DNA from: a virus
Direction: 5' to 3' (one strand)
IMG/VR virus record: IMGVR_UViG_3300047408_000275
Location: 1-50,860 of that record
Length of the DNA: 50,860 bases
Below the pieces are notes generated by a model. That model had not been told where the DNA came from. It was given only the letters and a program-made list of their open reading frames with translations, and did not search any database. The position numbers and the translations under genes were made by a program. Shown here piece by piece: positions 13,702-21,295 of the stretch; within the stretch, counting starts at the first letter, position 1; every line of letters begins with the position of its first letter.

Positions 13702-13893
13702 ATGTCTTGTCTTATTTACCATAAATGGACGCGCTGGAATCAATACACCAGGAAAGGAAATATGGTCATAAATGGTATTATGTTTGACATGGTCGAATTT
13801 AAAGACAAGTTTCTCAACTATAAAGAAAATTATCAAGTAAGATTTTGTAAGGAATGCGGGAAGAGACAGGACGAGTTTATATCATATGAATAG
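13702..13893 (+). CDS. small protein with CxxC zinc-type motif (63 aa)
   Basis: AGAGG precedes the ATG. The start SCLIYHKWTRWNQY and the end VRFCKECGKRQDEFI resemble small phage proteins that open with a His-Lys-Trp segment and close with CxxCG, probably binding a metal. Function unknown. Confidence 0.65.
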   Translation: MSCLIYHKWTRWNQYTRKGNMVINGIMFDMVEFKDKFLNYKENYQVRFCKECGKRQDEFISYE

Positions 13894-13911
13894 GAGAAAC
13901 AGGAGTAAATC

Positions 13912-14121
13912 ATGTCAAATGAGACGATCAAAAGGTTAACGGGAAGATATCAAGATTGGCTTGTCAATTGTCTATCAGACAAGAATGAATTAATTGCCTA
14001 TCTGAAAGCATGTCTAGAAGATTTTGAGTTAAACGAACAAGAAGAATCATTTATAATTTTACAATGGTCGCTTGAAAGGGCGCTCGAGGCTCTGTCTAAA
14101 AAGGAGAAACAGGAATGCTAG
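13912..14121 (+). CDS. hypothetical helical protein (69 aa)
   Basis: ACAGGAG precedes the ATG. Acidic and helical (LKACLEDFELNEQEESFIIL). It overlaps the next gene by 7 bases. Unrecognised. Confidence 0.6.
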   Translation: MSNETIKRLTGRYQDWLVNCLSDKNELIAYLKACLEDFELNEQEESFIILQWSLERALEALSKKEKQEC

Positions 14122-14567
14122 AATTTTTCACATGGTACATGGTCGCATCCATTGTAGGTGCGTGGGCACTAATAGCCTATGTATTCTATAGGCTATCGCG
14201 GATGTCTGAGGACATACGTGAACTTGTAATGTCAAAAGTAAACGTTAAGAGCAATGAATTACAGATTGTTTCTATTGATAAACGATTAACAAAACACTCA
14301 GAAATATTGAGTGATCGCGCAAAAGATATCGGAATCCTTGAAGACACTCAGGCAGCGCTTCATCGGAAGATCTCAGACGAGACCACCAAACGGCAAGCGA
14401 TGATAGGAGAAATGCTTGAAATGTCTGCCAGCATGATTGCGCTTAAGTCTTACATAGATGAGCACATTAATGGTCGGCATAAAGACCTTTGTGATGACTT
14501 GAGAACATTAGACACATGCTTTAAGGAATCGCTTGATGACATAAAGGAGAAACTACTAAATGACTGA
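14115..14567 (+). CDS. membrane-anchored coiled-coil protein (150 aa)
   Basis: An N-terminal transmembrane helix (WYMVASIVGAWALIAYVFY) is followed by about 120 residues of heptad-patterned coiled coil (IDKRLTKHSEILSDRAKDIG, LDDIKEKLL). AGGA precedes the ATG. The layout (one anchor, long cytoplasmic or periplasmic coil) resembles Rz-type i-spanins, but an Rz1 partner is not embedded or adjacent. Role uncertain. Confidence 0.65.
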   Translation: MLEFFTWYMVASIVGAWALIAYVFYRLSRMSEDIRELVMSKVNVKSNELQIVSIDKRLTKHSEILSDRAKDIGILEDTQAALHRKISDETTKRQAMIGEMLEMSASMIALKSYIDEHINGRHKDLCDDLRTLDTCFKESLDDIKEKLLND

Positions 14568-14994
14568 CGACGATATGACTTTTGTCGAAAACGACAAAAA
14601 CCTAAAGCGCGATGACCCATCCGATTGCAAAGATTCTGATGATGCGATGAGCCTGCTAAGAAAGCGCGCTCAAAAGCAAGCAACACAAGAAGTGGCATCA
14701 CTTATGTCTGGCGAGGTTATTGAACTTACGCCAGAGATTCTAGAAGAGCTTGTGGTAAAAGCTCAAGAAACTAGCGATTACTTTAACGGTAAGCTTGACG
14801 ATTTCATGACGCTAGAGCTCGCGACTGCTGCGAGAACGTTGAGGCAGGCTGGCTTTACGTGGCGTGGGATTGCGCAAGAATTCAACGACATGCTTGATGG
14901 CGATTGGGGTAGTAATCAGATTATGGGTATGGAAATTTGCACAGCCGCGGCTAAGTTGTTGGGCGAAGATTCTGATGCGGAGCCTTGGAATTGA
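14560..14994 (+). CDS. hypothetical protein with C-terminal DGDWG module (144 aa)
   Basis: An acidic disordered start is followed by a helical region. The last 55 residues (RQAGFTWRGIAQEFNDMLDG, then DWG and GMEICTAAAKLLGE) are shared with the protein at 16881-17210 (HRLWDGDWG ... AEAFL ... SWN). Both end near Trp-Asn. The module is a phage paralogue family of unknown function. Overlaps 14115-14567 by 8 bases. Confidence 0.65.
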   Translation: MTDDDMTFVENDKNLKRDDPSDCKDSDDAMSLLRKRAQKQATQEVASLMSGEVIELTPEILEELVVKAQETSDYFNGKLDDFMTLELATAARTLRQAGFTWRGIAQEFNDMLDGDWGSNQIMGMEICTAAAKLLGEDSDAEPWN

Positions 14995-14995
14995 T

Positions 14996-15457
14996 ATGAG
15001 CAAACCTTTCCTCTTTATTGATACAGAATTTAACGGCTCACCCCTAAACGGGTTTTCCGGACAACTTATTTCAATGGCCATTCTTGATAAATTCAATGAG
15101 TTTTACGAGGTAATAAGGTTGTCAAATGACATACCAATCGACCCGTGGGTAGAGGAAAATGTAATCCCAGTTCTTAACAAGACCCCTATTTCATTCAAAG
15201 AGTTTCAGGGAAAGCTAGAATCTTTTCTAAATAAGTGTTTTTTTCCAGATGGATTTATTATTGTAGCCGACTGGCCAGATGACATTAAGTATTTCTGTGA
15301 TTCCTTGATTACTGATCCTGGGTATATGATTTCTGTGCCGTCCTTTGAGACGCGCGTTATATTAGATATAAACTCTAGTAATTCGAATATACCTCATAAT
15401 GCTCTGGAGGATGCGAAAGCTATTAGGGATTCTTGGTTAACTAAAATTTTAGGATAA
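14996..15457 (+). CDS. DEDDh-type 3'-5' exonuclease (153 aa)
   Basis: The start chosen is the ATG right after the previous stop, giving MSKPFLFIDTEFNG; a longer frame upstream overlaps the previous gene. Exo motif residues are visible: D9 and E11 (FIDTEF), D92 (VADWPDD), H134 and D139 (HNALEDAKA). This is the RNase T/DnaQ-like fold; substrate may be DNA or RNA. It lies a few genes from the RNA ligase and could trim RNA ends, though this is inference. It ends before a terminator. Confidence 0.78.
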   Translation: MSKPFLFIDTEFNGSPLNGFSGQLISMAILDKFNEFYEVIRLSNDIPIDPWVEENVIPVLNKTPISFKEFQGKLESFLNKCFFPDGFIIVADWPDDIKYFCDSLITDPGYMISVPSFETRVILDINSSNSNIPHNALEDAKAIRDSWLTKILG

Positions 15458-15506
15458 ACCGTCATGAAAGACTTTAGCAGCAAATCTGGTCATATAATGT
15501 TATGTT

Positions 15507-15537
15507 GGCCGCGTTAGAATAACGGGCGCCTTTTTTT
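15507..15537 (+). terminator. rho-independent terminator
   Basis: A GC-rich stem with GCGTTA-GAA-TAACG at its tip and GGC/GCC at its base is followed by seven T. It closes the transcription unit that ends with the exonuclease gene at 15457. Confidence 0.8.
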
Positions 15538-15604
15538 ATACTATGCCAAAGGGGTATTTCCCAGAGCACTTTAATAGAGATGATTATATTTCAGGGGAAT
15601 AACA

Positions 15605-15811
15605 ATGGCAGATGAAAAAATTAGAACAATAACAGCATATGCGCATAAGCCATTCGCGCTATCTTGGCAACTAATAATAAACTCTGTTTTGTATGACCTT
15701 AAAGAAAAATATGGTCGAGAGTTTTCGGCAGATGATAAAGAGGCGGATGATATCTTGAAAGTGCTTTTCGAAAAACATAAACAGTGGTGGGAAAAGGAGC
15801 CTTGGAAATGA
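15605..15811 (+). CDS. hypothetical protein (68 aa)
   Basis: CAGGGGA precedes the ATG. Helical with an aromatic, acidic C-terminus (LFEKHKQWWEKEPWK). Its stop overlaps the YopX-family start (ATGA). It follows the terminator, so a promoter should lie in 15538-15590, but I do not see a clear one. Unrecognised. Confidence 0.6.
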   Translation: MADEKIRTITAYAHKPFALSWQLIINSVLYDLKEKYGREFSADDKEADDILKVLFEKHKQWWEKEPWK

Positions 15812-16305
15812 GAGAGCTTAAATTTAGAACCTGGTTTGAAGACACCAATGAAGTAACAAAACCATGGACTATATGCGATGTTTCGGAGGGAAAAGATCCG
15901 AACTTTGGGTTCATAAGAAAAGAACCTTTTGGAGCTGGAACAGGAGGAACAGCAGTAGGAGGTATTTATTTAAGTCAGGTTAGAAATCATAGAATAATGC
16001 AATACACCGGACTTAAAGATAAAAACGGCAAGGAGATTTATGAGGGTGATATCCTGTCATGTTTTAGTTCATGGATAACGTGTAATAAAAGTAATAGAAT
16101 TAGAAGGCAAGAATTACAAGCAGGAATTGTTACTTTTAAATTTGGACATTTTAGGATTGAAGACGAAAAAGGATATTGTATCAAAGATATTGATGATGAG
16201 GAAGATTTGCAAATAATTGGTAATATATATCAAACTCCTGAAATTGAAATTGGAAAAATTGATATTTTATCTGAAATTCCTATGGGAAGCTGGGAGAGAT
16301 ATTGA
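15808..16305 (+). CDS. YopX-family protein (165 aa)
   Basis: Starts MRELKFRTW, with AAGGAG at the right distance inside the previous gene. The features IMQYTGLKDKNGKEIYEGDI and DLQIIGNIYQTPE are diagnostic of the YopX family, common in phages and prophages of many bacteria. The biochemical role is unknown. The usual family length (about 130-170 aa) is matched. Confidence 0.9.
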   Translation: MRELKFRTWFEDTNEVTKPWTICDVSEGKDPNFGFIRKEPFGAGTGGTAVGGIYLSQVRNHRIMQYTGLKDKNGKEIYEGDILSCFSSWITCNKSNRIRRQELQAGIVTFKFGHFRIEDEKGYCIKDIDDEEDLQIIGNIYQTPEIEIGKIDILSEIPMGSWERY

Positions 16306-16339
16306 AATAATCCGAAACATCTACGAAAACCACGACCTA

Positions 16340-16368
16340 TTGGAAACCCCTGAATAGTTTGTTATACT
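16340..16368 (+). promoter_or_regulatory. sigma70-type promoter
   Basis: TTGGAA (16340-16345), a 17-base spacer and TATACT (16363-16368), 37 bases before the GTG at 16405. It drives the 16405-18703 unit containing the RNA ligase. Confidence 0.75.
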
Positions 16369-16404
16369 GCCCACACATGGATAGAGCTTCAAGGAACAAG
16401 GATA

Positions 16405-16884
16405 GTGGGAGTGGCGCATAGCAAGAAAAGGATAAATCCATTCGCAGGAGCAAGGATTGATACCTTTAAAGCGCTATGCCAAGCATATGCTCCAGAAGCA
16501 CTTGCGCTAATCAAGGATATGATTGAAGATAGGTCTACACGAGAAGCCATAAGATTTCAGGCATTAAAATTCGTGGTAGAGCAGGCTTATGGAAAAGCTT
16601 CTCAATCGCTTGTGATTAGAGAAGAACAGGAAGTTTCGGCTGCGATGATGTCTACAGCGCAACTAAGACTAGCAGCAGCAGGGCAAACACAGGAATTAGT
16701 TTGCAGCCTTATAGAGTCAGGGAAGCTCGATGAATACACTCGTGCGTATAAAGGATTACGCGAGGAAAAGGATATAACACAGCCGATAGAAGCGCTCAAG
16801 GATAAGCGCGAGGCTGAGGCCAGGGATGGCCTCAAGGATGGACGTGTGTCAAAAATAAAAGCTAAGAGGGCGTCTAAGAAATGA
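16405..16884 (+). CDS. terminase small-subunit-like protein (159 aa)
   Basis: GTG start (another GTG two codons later is possible) with AGGA-type sequences upstream. The segment YAPEALALIKDMIEDRSTRE followed by AIRFQALKFVVEQAYGKA matches a motif found in phage small terminase-like and DNA-binding proteins (tPeAl..l.eim.d...p..aR..Aa..lldraYGka). The C-terminus is strongly basic. If it is the small terminase it lies about 6 kb from the large subunit, which is unusual, so it may be only a domain relative. Confidence 0.5.
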   Translation: MGVAHSKKRINPFAGARIDTFKALCQAYAPEALALIKDMIEDRSTREAIRFQALKFVVEQAYGKASQSLVIREEQEVSAAMMSTAQLRLAAAGQTQELVCSLIESGKLDEYTRAYKGLREEKDITQPIEALKDKREAEARDGLKDGRVSKIKAKRASKK

Positions 16885-17210
16885 GGTCTCTGCAAAATGT
16901 AAAATTAATTTTGTTTGGGCACGCACTTGAATTCGTGAACTCAGACGAAAGAGCTCGCCTTATCATTTATCTTCGCATTAATAAAAAAAGAAGTTACGAA
17001 ATTTCTGAGGAATGCCATAGGTTATGGGATGGTGATTGGGGCAATCCCGAATTAAATTATGATATGGGAGAAGCCCTGTACAAAGCCGCTGAAGCGTTTT
17101 TAACAAATGATGTTCCGACTTCGTGGAATCATATAGGGAAAGCTCTCGAAGAGGCAATATACAAGAATGATCAACAAGATGAAAAATGGTGGGAGGGAAT
17201 GCTAAAATGA
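16881..17210 (+). CDS. hypothetical protein with DGDWG module (109 aa)
   Basis: Contains HRLWDGDWGNPELNYDMGEA and a following AAEAFL...SWN, shared with the C-terminus of the protein at 14560-14994, so the two are paralogues of one phage module. Coupled by overlap to both neighbours (ATGA at each end). Function unknown. Confidence 0.65.
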   Translation: MRSLQNVKLILFGHALEFVNSDERARLIIYLRINKKRSYEISEECHRLWDGDWGNPELNYDMGEALYKAAEAFLTNDVPTSWNHIGKALEEAIYKNDQQDEKWWEGMLK

Positions 17211-18202
17211 CTAGAAAGCTCGCTTCAATACGTATGATAGGGTCAATCTCTCCAATTGAAGGTGCTGACAATATAGAACTTGCTCATGTTGATGGCTGGC
17301 AATGTGTTGTTAAGAAAGGCGAGTTCATCGCGGGACAGCTTTGTGTTTATTTTGAGATAGACTCATTTTTGCCTATCCGACCAGAAAAGGAAGGGTTTAG
17401 GCTTCGGACGATTAAGCTGAGGGGGAAGATATCTCAGGGGTTAGCGATTCCTTTTCATTCTTTCCCCGGTATTGAATGTGATAAGGCTGACATTCTTGGA
17501 AGTGATGTTACAGAGCTTCTTGGAGTCTTAAAATACGATCCGCCTATCCCAGCTCAGCTTGCGGGAATCTGCAAAGGGAATTTCCCTTCTTTCATTAGAA
17601 AGATAGACCAAGAGCACGTGCAGAACCTATGGCATAAAATTAAAGATTGTGAAGAGCATTTTGAAGTTACGATTAAACTTGATGGGTCAAGTTGTACCTA
17701 TTACCTTAACGATGGAATATTTGGCGTATGCTCTCGAAACTTGGAGCTTAAAGAAGATGAGAATAATACCTTCTGGAAGATAGCTAAAAGGCACGATATT
17801 GAGTCTATTTTGAGAAATTACGGTAAAAATATAGCATTACAGGGAGAGGTCATAGGTGAAGGTATTCAAGGTAACCCGGAGAAGATAAAAGGTCAGGAAT
17901 TCTATTTGTTTGATATATGGGATATTGATAGGCAACAATATTTAGATCCGGAAGAACGAGCAGTATTGTGGAGCAAATGTCTTAAAGACAGAGGAGTTTG
18001 TTGGTGTCCGTATGCTGAAGAGTTTAAGATGCTTGCGCCAAGATTGTCTCAATTTAAAGACATTAATGAGCTTCTTGATGCTGCAAATGGAAAGTCATTG
18101 AATTCTGGAATGCGAGAAGGAATTGTTTTTAAGTCTATGGAAATTGGCTCCGGCTTAAGATTTAAGGTTATATCTAATGAGTATCTTTTAAAAGGATATT
18201 AA
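17207..18202 (+). CDS. RNA ligase, Rnl5/DRB0094-like (331 aa)
   Basis: The start follows GGGAGG and overlaps the previous stop. Nucleotidyltransferase motifs are in order: I KLDGSS (K157 is the adenylation site), Ia VCSRN (174-178), III EFYLFDIW (231-238), IV EGIVFKS and V RFKVIS. An N-terminal domain of about 110 residues (KLASIRMIGSISPIEGADNI... VKKGEFIAGQLCVYFEIDSF) matches the OB-like domain that precedes the ligase core in DRB0094-type enzymes. Such enzymes reseal nicked RNA, and in phages RNA ligases undo anticodon cleavage by host defences. No polynucleotide kinase partner is visible. Confidence 0.9.
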   Translation: MTRKLASIRMIGSISPIEGADNIELAHVDGWQCVVKKGEFIAGQLCVYFEIDSFLPIRPEKEGFRLRTIKLRGKISQGLAIPFHSFPGIECDKADILGSDVTELLGVLKYDPPIPAQLAGICKGNFPSFIRKIDQEHVQNLWHKIKDCEEHFEVTIKLDGSSCTYYLNDGIFGVCSRNLELKEDENNTFWKIAKRHDIESILRNYGKNIALQGEVIGEGIQGNPEKIKGQEFYLFDIWDIDRQQYLDPEERAVLWSKCLKDRGVCWCPYAEEFKMLAPRLSQFKDINELLDAANGKSLNSGMREGIVFKSMEIGSGLRFKVISNEYLLKGY

Positions 18203-18265
18203 TTGCGCCAGACCAGTCAATAGAATATATTAAATATTTGGGAATTCAATAGAAGGAGACATAGC

Positions 18266-18703
18266 ATGAAAGATAAAATAGTAGCAGGCCTAATGCTTTT
18301 TTCTCAAGCAGCTCAAGCAGTAACAACTATAGACAAGAACAACTATCGCCAGCATTTATGCGATTCTGGTTTATTTATACCAGTTGTTAGAGAGGGTACG
18401 ACTCCTGCCGAAAATTGGTGGGAAAAAGGATTTATTAATCAAGATTACCAAGTATATTGTGGAACTAAAGCAAACTACGAGCGAGCTGTTGAGGATAGCA
18501 ATAAGAGGGGGGTTAATCATTATCCTTGTCTTGGAAACCAGAAGGATATGATTACAAAAGATGCTTGTGTAGAAAAGCATGGCATTGAATATGCCCAAAC
18601 TTGTGAACGATTAAAGGAAGATAGAGAAAAATATCGGGCTGCATGGAATTCAATGATGCCAGTCACATCATGTAACAATATGAGACGTATGAGACGAAGA
18701 TAG
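18266..18703 (+). CDS. exported Cys-rich protein (145 aa)
   Basis: AAGGAG precedes the ATG. MKDKIVAGLMLFSQAAQA is a signal peptide cleaved after AQA. The mature part has six cysteines in spaced pairs, consistent with disulfides in the periplasm, and an Arg/Met-rich end (NNMRRMRRR). No family recognised. It may modify the host envelope (exclusion or lysis). A strong terminator follows. Confidence 0.65.
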   Translation: MKDKIVAGLMLFSQAAQAVTTIDKNNYRQHLCDSGLFIPVVREGTTPAENWWEKGFINQDYQVYCGTKANYERAVEDSNKRGVNHYPCLGNQKDMITKDACVEKHGIEYAQTCERLKEDREKYRAAWNSMMPVTSCNNMRRMRRR

Positions 18704-18726
18704 TCAACAGTCATTGGTCATGTGTT

Positions 18727-18764
18727 GCCCTATATGTTCCTTTCCTGGCGTATAGGGCTTTTTT
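18727..18764 (+). terminator. rho-independent terminator
   Basis: GCCCTATA (18727-18734) pairs with TATAGGGC (18751-18758), followed by T6. It ends the 16405-18703 transcription unit. Confidence 0.88.
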
Positions 18765-18810
18765 GTTAGCGGTTTGTGATATGATGTTATTCGTGTAGAG
18801 GAGAATTAAT

Positions 18811-19566
18811 ATGGAAATTAGTATAATCAGTATTTTCGCATTGTCGTCATTAGCGACAGCAGTAATGCTTGGAGCATGTTATTTATTTATCTCGCGTGAT
18901 TCAAAAGAGATAGAGCGACTGAACATCAGAAATGCGGAGCTGTTTTTCGATAATTCTATGCTTAATGCTCAAGTTGTTGAGCTAAAGAATGCGTTAGATA
19001 AAAGCATTGTCAAATGTAAGCTAATTGAAGATAAGGATTACTTTTTTAATCGCTTTATCTCACCAGCTTATGTAAAGTTAGATTCTGATAAACAGTTATT
19101 ATGCAAATCGCTCGGTGTTACCAAGGAGGAGTACGATAATGAAATGCGGAGGTATGAAGGCCTAGAAGAAACGCTTTTAACTTATCGTGTTCATGACTTG
19201 CTTTTAGAGTCTGGATATCTTTACTCCAAGAAGTTTAAGAATAGATTTTCAACTGGTGAATGCGACAACTGTAATCAGAAGATAAATAAGCTTATTGAAG
19301 AGATTCAGGATGTAACGCAATCGGAATGTCATTGTAAGGAAAAATTTAATGGGGAATTTTCTGTCGAAGATATTTCGAAATCAGACGCCCTGTCTAACGA
19401 AACTTTTGGTCTGCTGATAAAGAACGCGAAATCGAAGAATATCGGGCGAAGGAAAAGTGAAGATATTTCTGACGCAGAAGCACTGGCTGACGCAATTAGC
19501 AAGGGGATTAAACTGAAGATAAAGGCATCTGCTAAAAGCCAGGATAGCTATAGTTTCGACTTTTAA
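18811..19566 (+). CDS. membrane-anchored coiled-coil protein with Cys cluster (251 aa)
   Basis: AGAGGAG precedes the ATG. A transmembrane helix (IFALSSLATAVMLGACYLFI) is followed by a coiled coil (residues about 30-70). A cluster CDNC (about residue 151) and CHC (about 172) may bind zinc. The C-terminus is Lys/Ser-rich. Family unknown. First gene after the terminator at 18727-18764. Confidence 0.6.
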   Translation: MEISIISIFALSSLATAVMLGACYLFISRDSKEIERLNIRNAELFFDNSMLNAQVVELKNALDKSIVKCKLIEDKDYFFNRFISPAYVKLDSDKQLLCKSLGVTKEEYDNEMRRYEGLEETLLTYRVHDLLLESGYLYSKKFKNRFSTGECDNCNQKINKLIEEIQDVTQSECHCKEKFNGEFSVEDISKSDALSNETFGLLIKNAKSKNIGRRKSEDISDAEALADAISKGIKLKIKASAKSQDSYSFDF

Positions 19567-19645
19567 ATAACATGGGAATAGACATGGTTAAAATAAATGG
19601 TGTCTATAAGTATGCTTTTTGTGACTCAAGTTTATGGTCGCTTAC

Positions 19646-20131
19646 ATGAGCGATAATAGAAATCTAAGGATGTTGGAATTATTTCTTTCTCGGAAAGATG
19701 GAGCCCCAGAAGACGAATATCGTAAATGTCTTGCAGAATTTGAGGATATGATAAGAAAGCATGGATATTATAAGCTTGTGTGTAATTTCGATGTATCACA
19801 ATCTCTGACTGAGCCACCGATGTCACCTACGCCAATGCCAGTCATAAAATTATATCCAATTGAAAAAGACCGCGAGTCATTTTCTTTTAAATATATAAAA
19901 ATAACAGAGGAGGTTCTCTCAGATGATGATATTGAACAAAAACGTCAAGAATTTGAAAAACTTGATAAGATAAAATGTTCAGAGGATTTGGCTATGGCTA
20001 AGAAAATTACTTGCGATAGAAGAATTGAAGGTCGTGGACATTATTTCAAATATGAAAACCGCTATGAAAGCCACCAGGATTGTTGCGCATTCTGTGGAAA
20101 ATATGTGTGCGATATTATAAATGAATCTTGA
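19646..20131 (+). CDS. hypothetical protein with C-terminal zinc-type motif (161 aa)
   Basis: Start taken at MSDNRN, though an in-frame ATG at 19634 is possible; neither has a good Shine-Dalgarno. Acidic body with a proline segment (EPPMSPTPMPVIKLYPIE), and a C-terminus with HxxC-C-CxxC (HQDCCAFCGKYVC) that suggests metal binding. It overlaps the next gene by 11 bases. Unrecognised. Confidence 0.55.
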   Translation: MSDNRNLRMLELFLSRKDGAPEDEYRKCLAEFEDMIRKHGYYKLVCNFDVSQSLTEPPMSPTPMPVIKLYPIEKDRESFSFKYIKITEEVLSDDDIEQKRQEFEKLDKIKCSEDLAMAKKITCDRRIEGRGHYFKYENRYESHQDCCAFCGKYVCDIINES

Positions 20132-20849
20132 GCCAGAAGACTTAAAAATAGACATATTCGGCTACGGCCTTCCATCAGGAGAAAGCTATTATAGGGTAAC
20201 TCATATACCTACTGGGAAGATAGGCTGCTGCGACCAGCATTGTATTCGTCATTTTGAAATGAAAGACATATCAGACTCAGATAGAAAAGAATGTGCAATC
20301 CAAAGGTTGTTTAGTTTACTTAGAAACCAGCATGAATCTTATAAATCTGTTGCTCATGATATCTGCAATCATATGGCGGAGCGCGATATCGAGGATATCG
20401 GCATAAATGACGCCATAAATCAATATATCGAACATTATGATAATGCGTGGGAATACTTCAAAACAAACAATAAATTTAATCACCCTATAATTCCAAAATT
20501 CTTGCTTTCTAGAGAAATCGTGGAGCGCTTCCATGGAGAGGCGGCAGCAAGAAAAGCTTTCGATGATTGGGTGTATGAGTTTAAGAATAGAAAGCCATCG
20601 AGTATAGAAGAGAAAAATCTTTCGCATCATGAGGACAAGATTCCATTAAAGAACCTTCTTAAGAATTGTGGCCTGGTGAGCAGTACGTCAGAAGCATTGC
20701 GAATGATAAAACAAAATGGTGTTAAGATAGATGATATTATAGCATCAGAAGATGTTCCTATAGCGGCTGACAATGTATATAGGGTTTTCCAGGTCGGTAA
20801 AAAACGTTTTTTAAAGGTAAGAGCGTCAAATAGCAAGGGGTTTGCGTGA
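20121..20849 (+). CDS. protein with tyrosyl-tRNA synthetase C-terminal region and S4 domain (242 aa)
   Basis: Residues about 127-153 (FLLSREIVERFHGEAAARKA) and 174-234 (KNLLKNCGLVSSTSEALRMI, then VKIDD and YRVFQVGKKRFLKV) match the end of bacterial TyrRS: the LAxEIVxxFHG helix and the S4 RNA-binding domain that grips tRNA-Tyr. The catalytic Rossmann domain (HIGH, KMSKS) is absent. The first 75 residues are unrelated to TyrRS; YRVTHIPTG faintly recalls the release-factor core strand, but no GGQ is present. It probably binds tRNA or other RNA. It lies between accessory genes and just before NADAR. Confidence 0.8.
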   Translation: MNLEPEDLKIDIFGYGLPSGESYYRVTHIPTGKIGCCDQHCIRHFEMKDISDSDRKECAIQRLFSLLRNQHESYKSVAHDICNHMAERDIEDIGINDAINQYIEHYDNAWEYFKTNNKFNHPIIPKFLLSREIVERFHGEAAARKAFDDWVYEFKNRKPSSIEEKNLSHHEDKIPLKNLLKNCGLVSSTSEALRMIKQNGVKIDDIIASEDVPIAADNVYRVFQVGKKRFLKVRASNSKGFA

Positions 20850-21295
20850 TGACTGATTACATATTTTATAAAGGTGATCCCCATGTGTTTTCAAACTTTC
20901 ACATCGCGCCTATACATATAGATGGTAAGGTTTGGGCTACATCTGAGCATTATTTTCAGGCGATGAAATTTCATGGTTATGATGATGAGCATAAAGAGAA
21001 AATAAGATTAGCCGAGACTACTGGTAAAGCATATAGGTTAGCATGGGAAAAAAAGATACCCTGCTCTAACTGGGATGAAATAAGAAATGATGTTATGCGA
21101 AAGGCTTTGCTGAATAAATTTGGTCAACATGTTGAGCTTGAAAAAATACTTCTTGATACTGGAGAAAAGAATATAGTACAGCGTTGCAGTAAGGATAAGT
21201 ACTGGGGCGATGGATATCCCGGTAAGGGGGAGAATATGTTAGGAAAGCTTTTGATGGAAACTAGGGAAAGGATTCGACGATATGAAAGCATTTGA
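20849..21295 (+). CDS. NADAR (YbiA/DUF1768) N-glycosidase (148 aa)
   Basis: The ATG overlaps the upstream stop (TGATG), with AGGGG upstream. Signature parts: DPHVFSNFHIAPIHIDGKVW, TSEHYFQAMKF (E33 in the catalytic position), and KYWGDGYPGKGENMLGKLLM with a following R. NADAR enzymes cleave N-glycosidic bonds of riboflavin intermediates and ADP-ribose conjugates; the antitoxin DarG1 uses this domain to remove DNA ADP-ribosylation made by DarT1. A phage copy could reverse such defence marks. Confidence 0.92.
   Translation: MTDYIFYKGDPHVFSNFHIAPIHIDGKVWATSEHYFQAMKFHGYDDEHKEKIRLAETTGKAYRLAWEKKIPCSNWDEIRNDVMRKALLNKFGQHVELEKILLDTGEKNIVQRCSKDKYWGDGYPGKGENMLGKLLMETRERIRRYESI

Noticed and set aside
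15543-15602. 19-codon frame MPKGYFPEHF... after the terminator
   Set aside because: No ribosome site and starts almost within the terminator U-run.
19572-19649. 25-codon frame ending in an ATGA overlap with the 19646 gene
   Set aside because: Too short and with only a GGGA-like upstream sequence; could be a leader peptide but cannot be supported.
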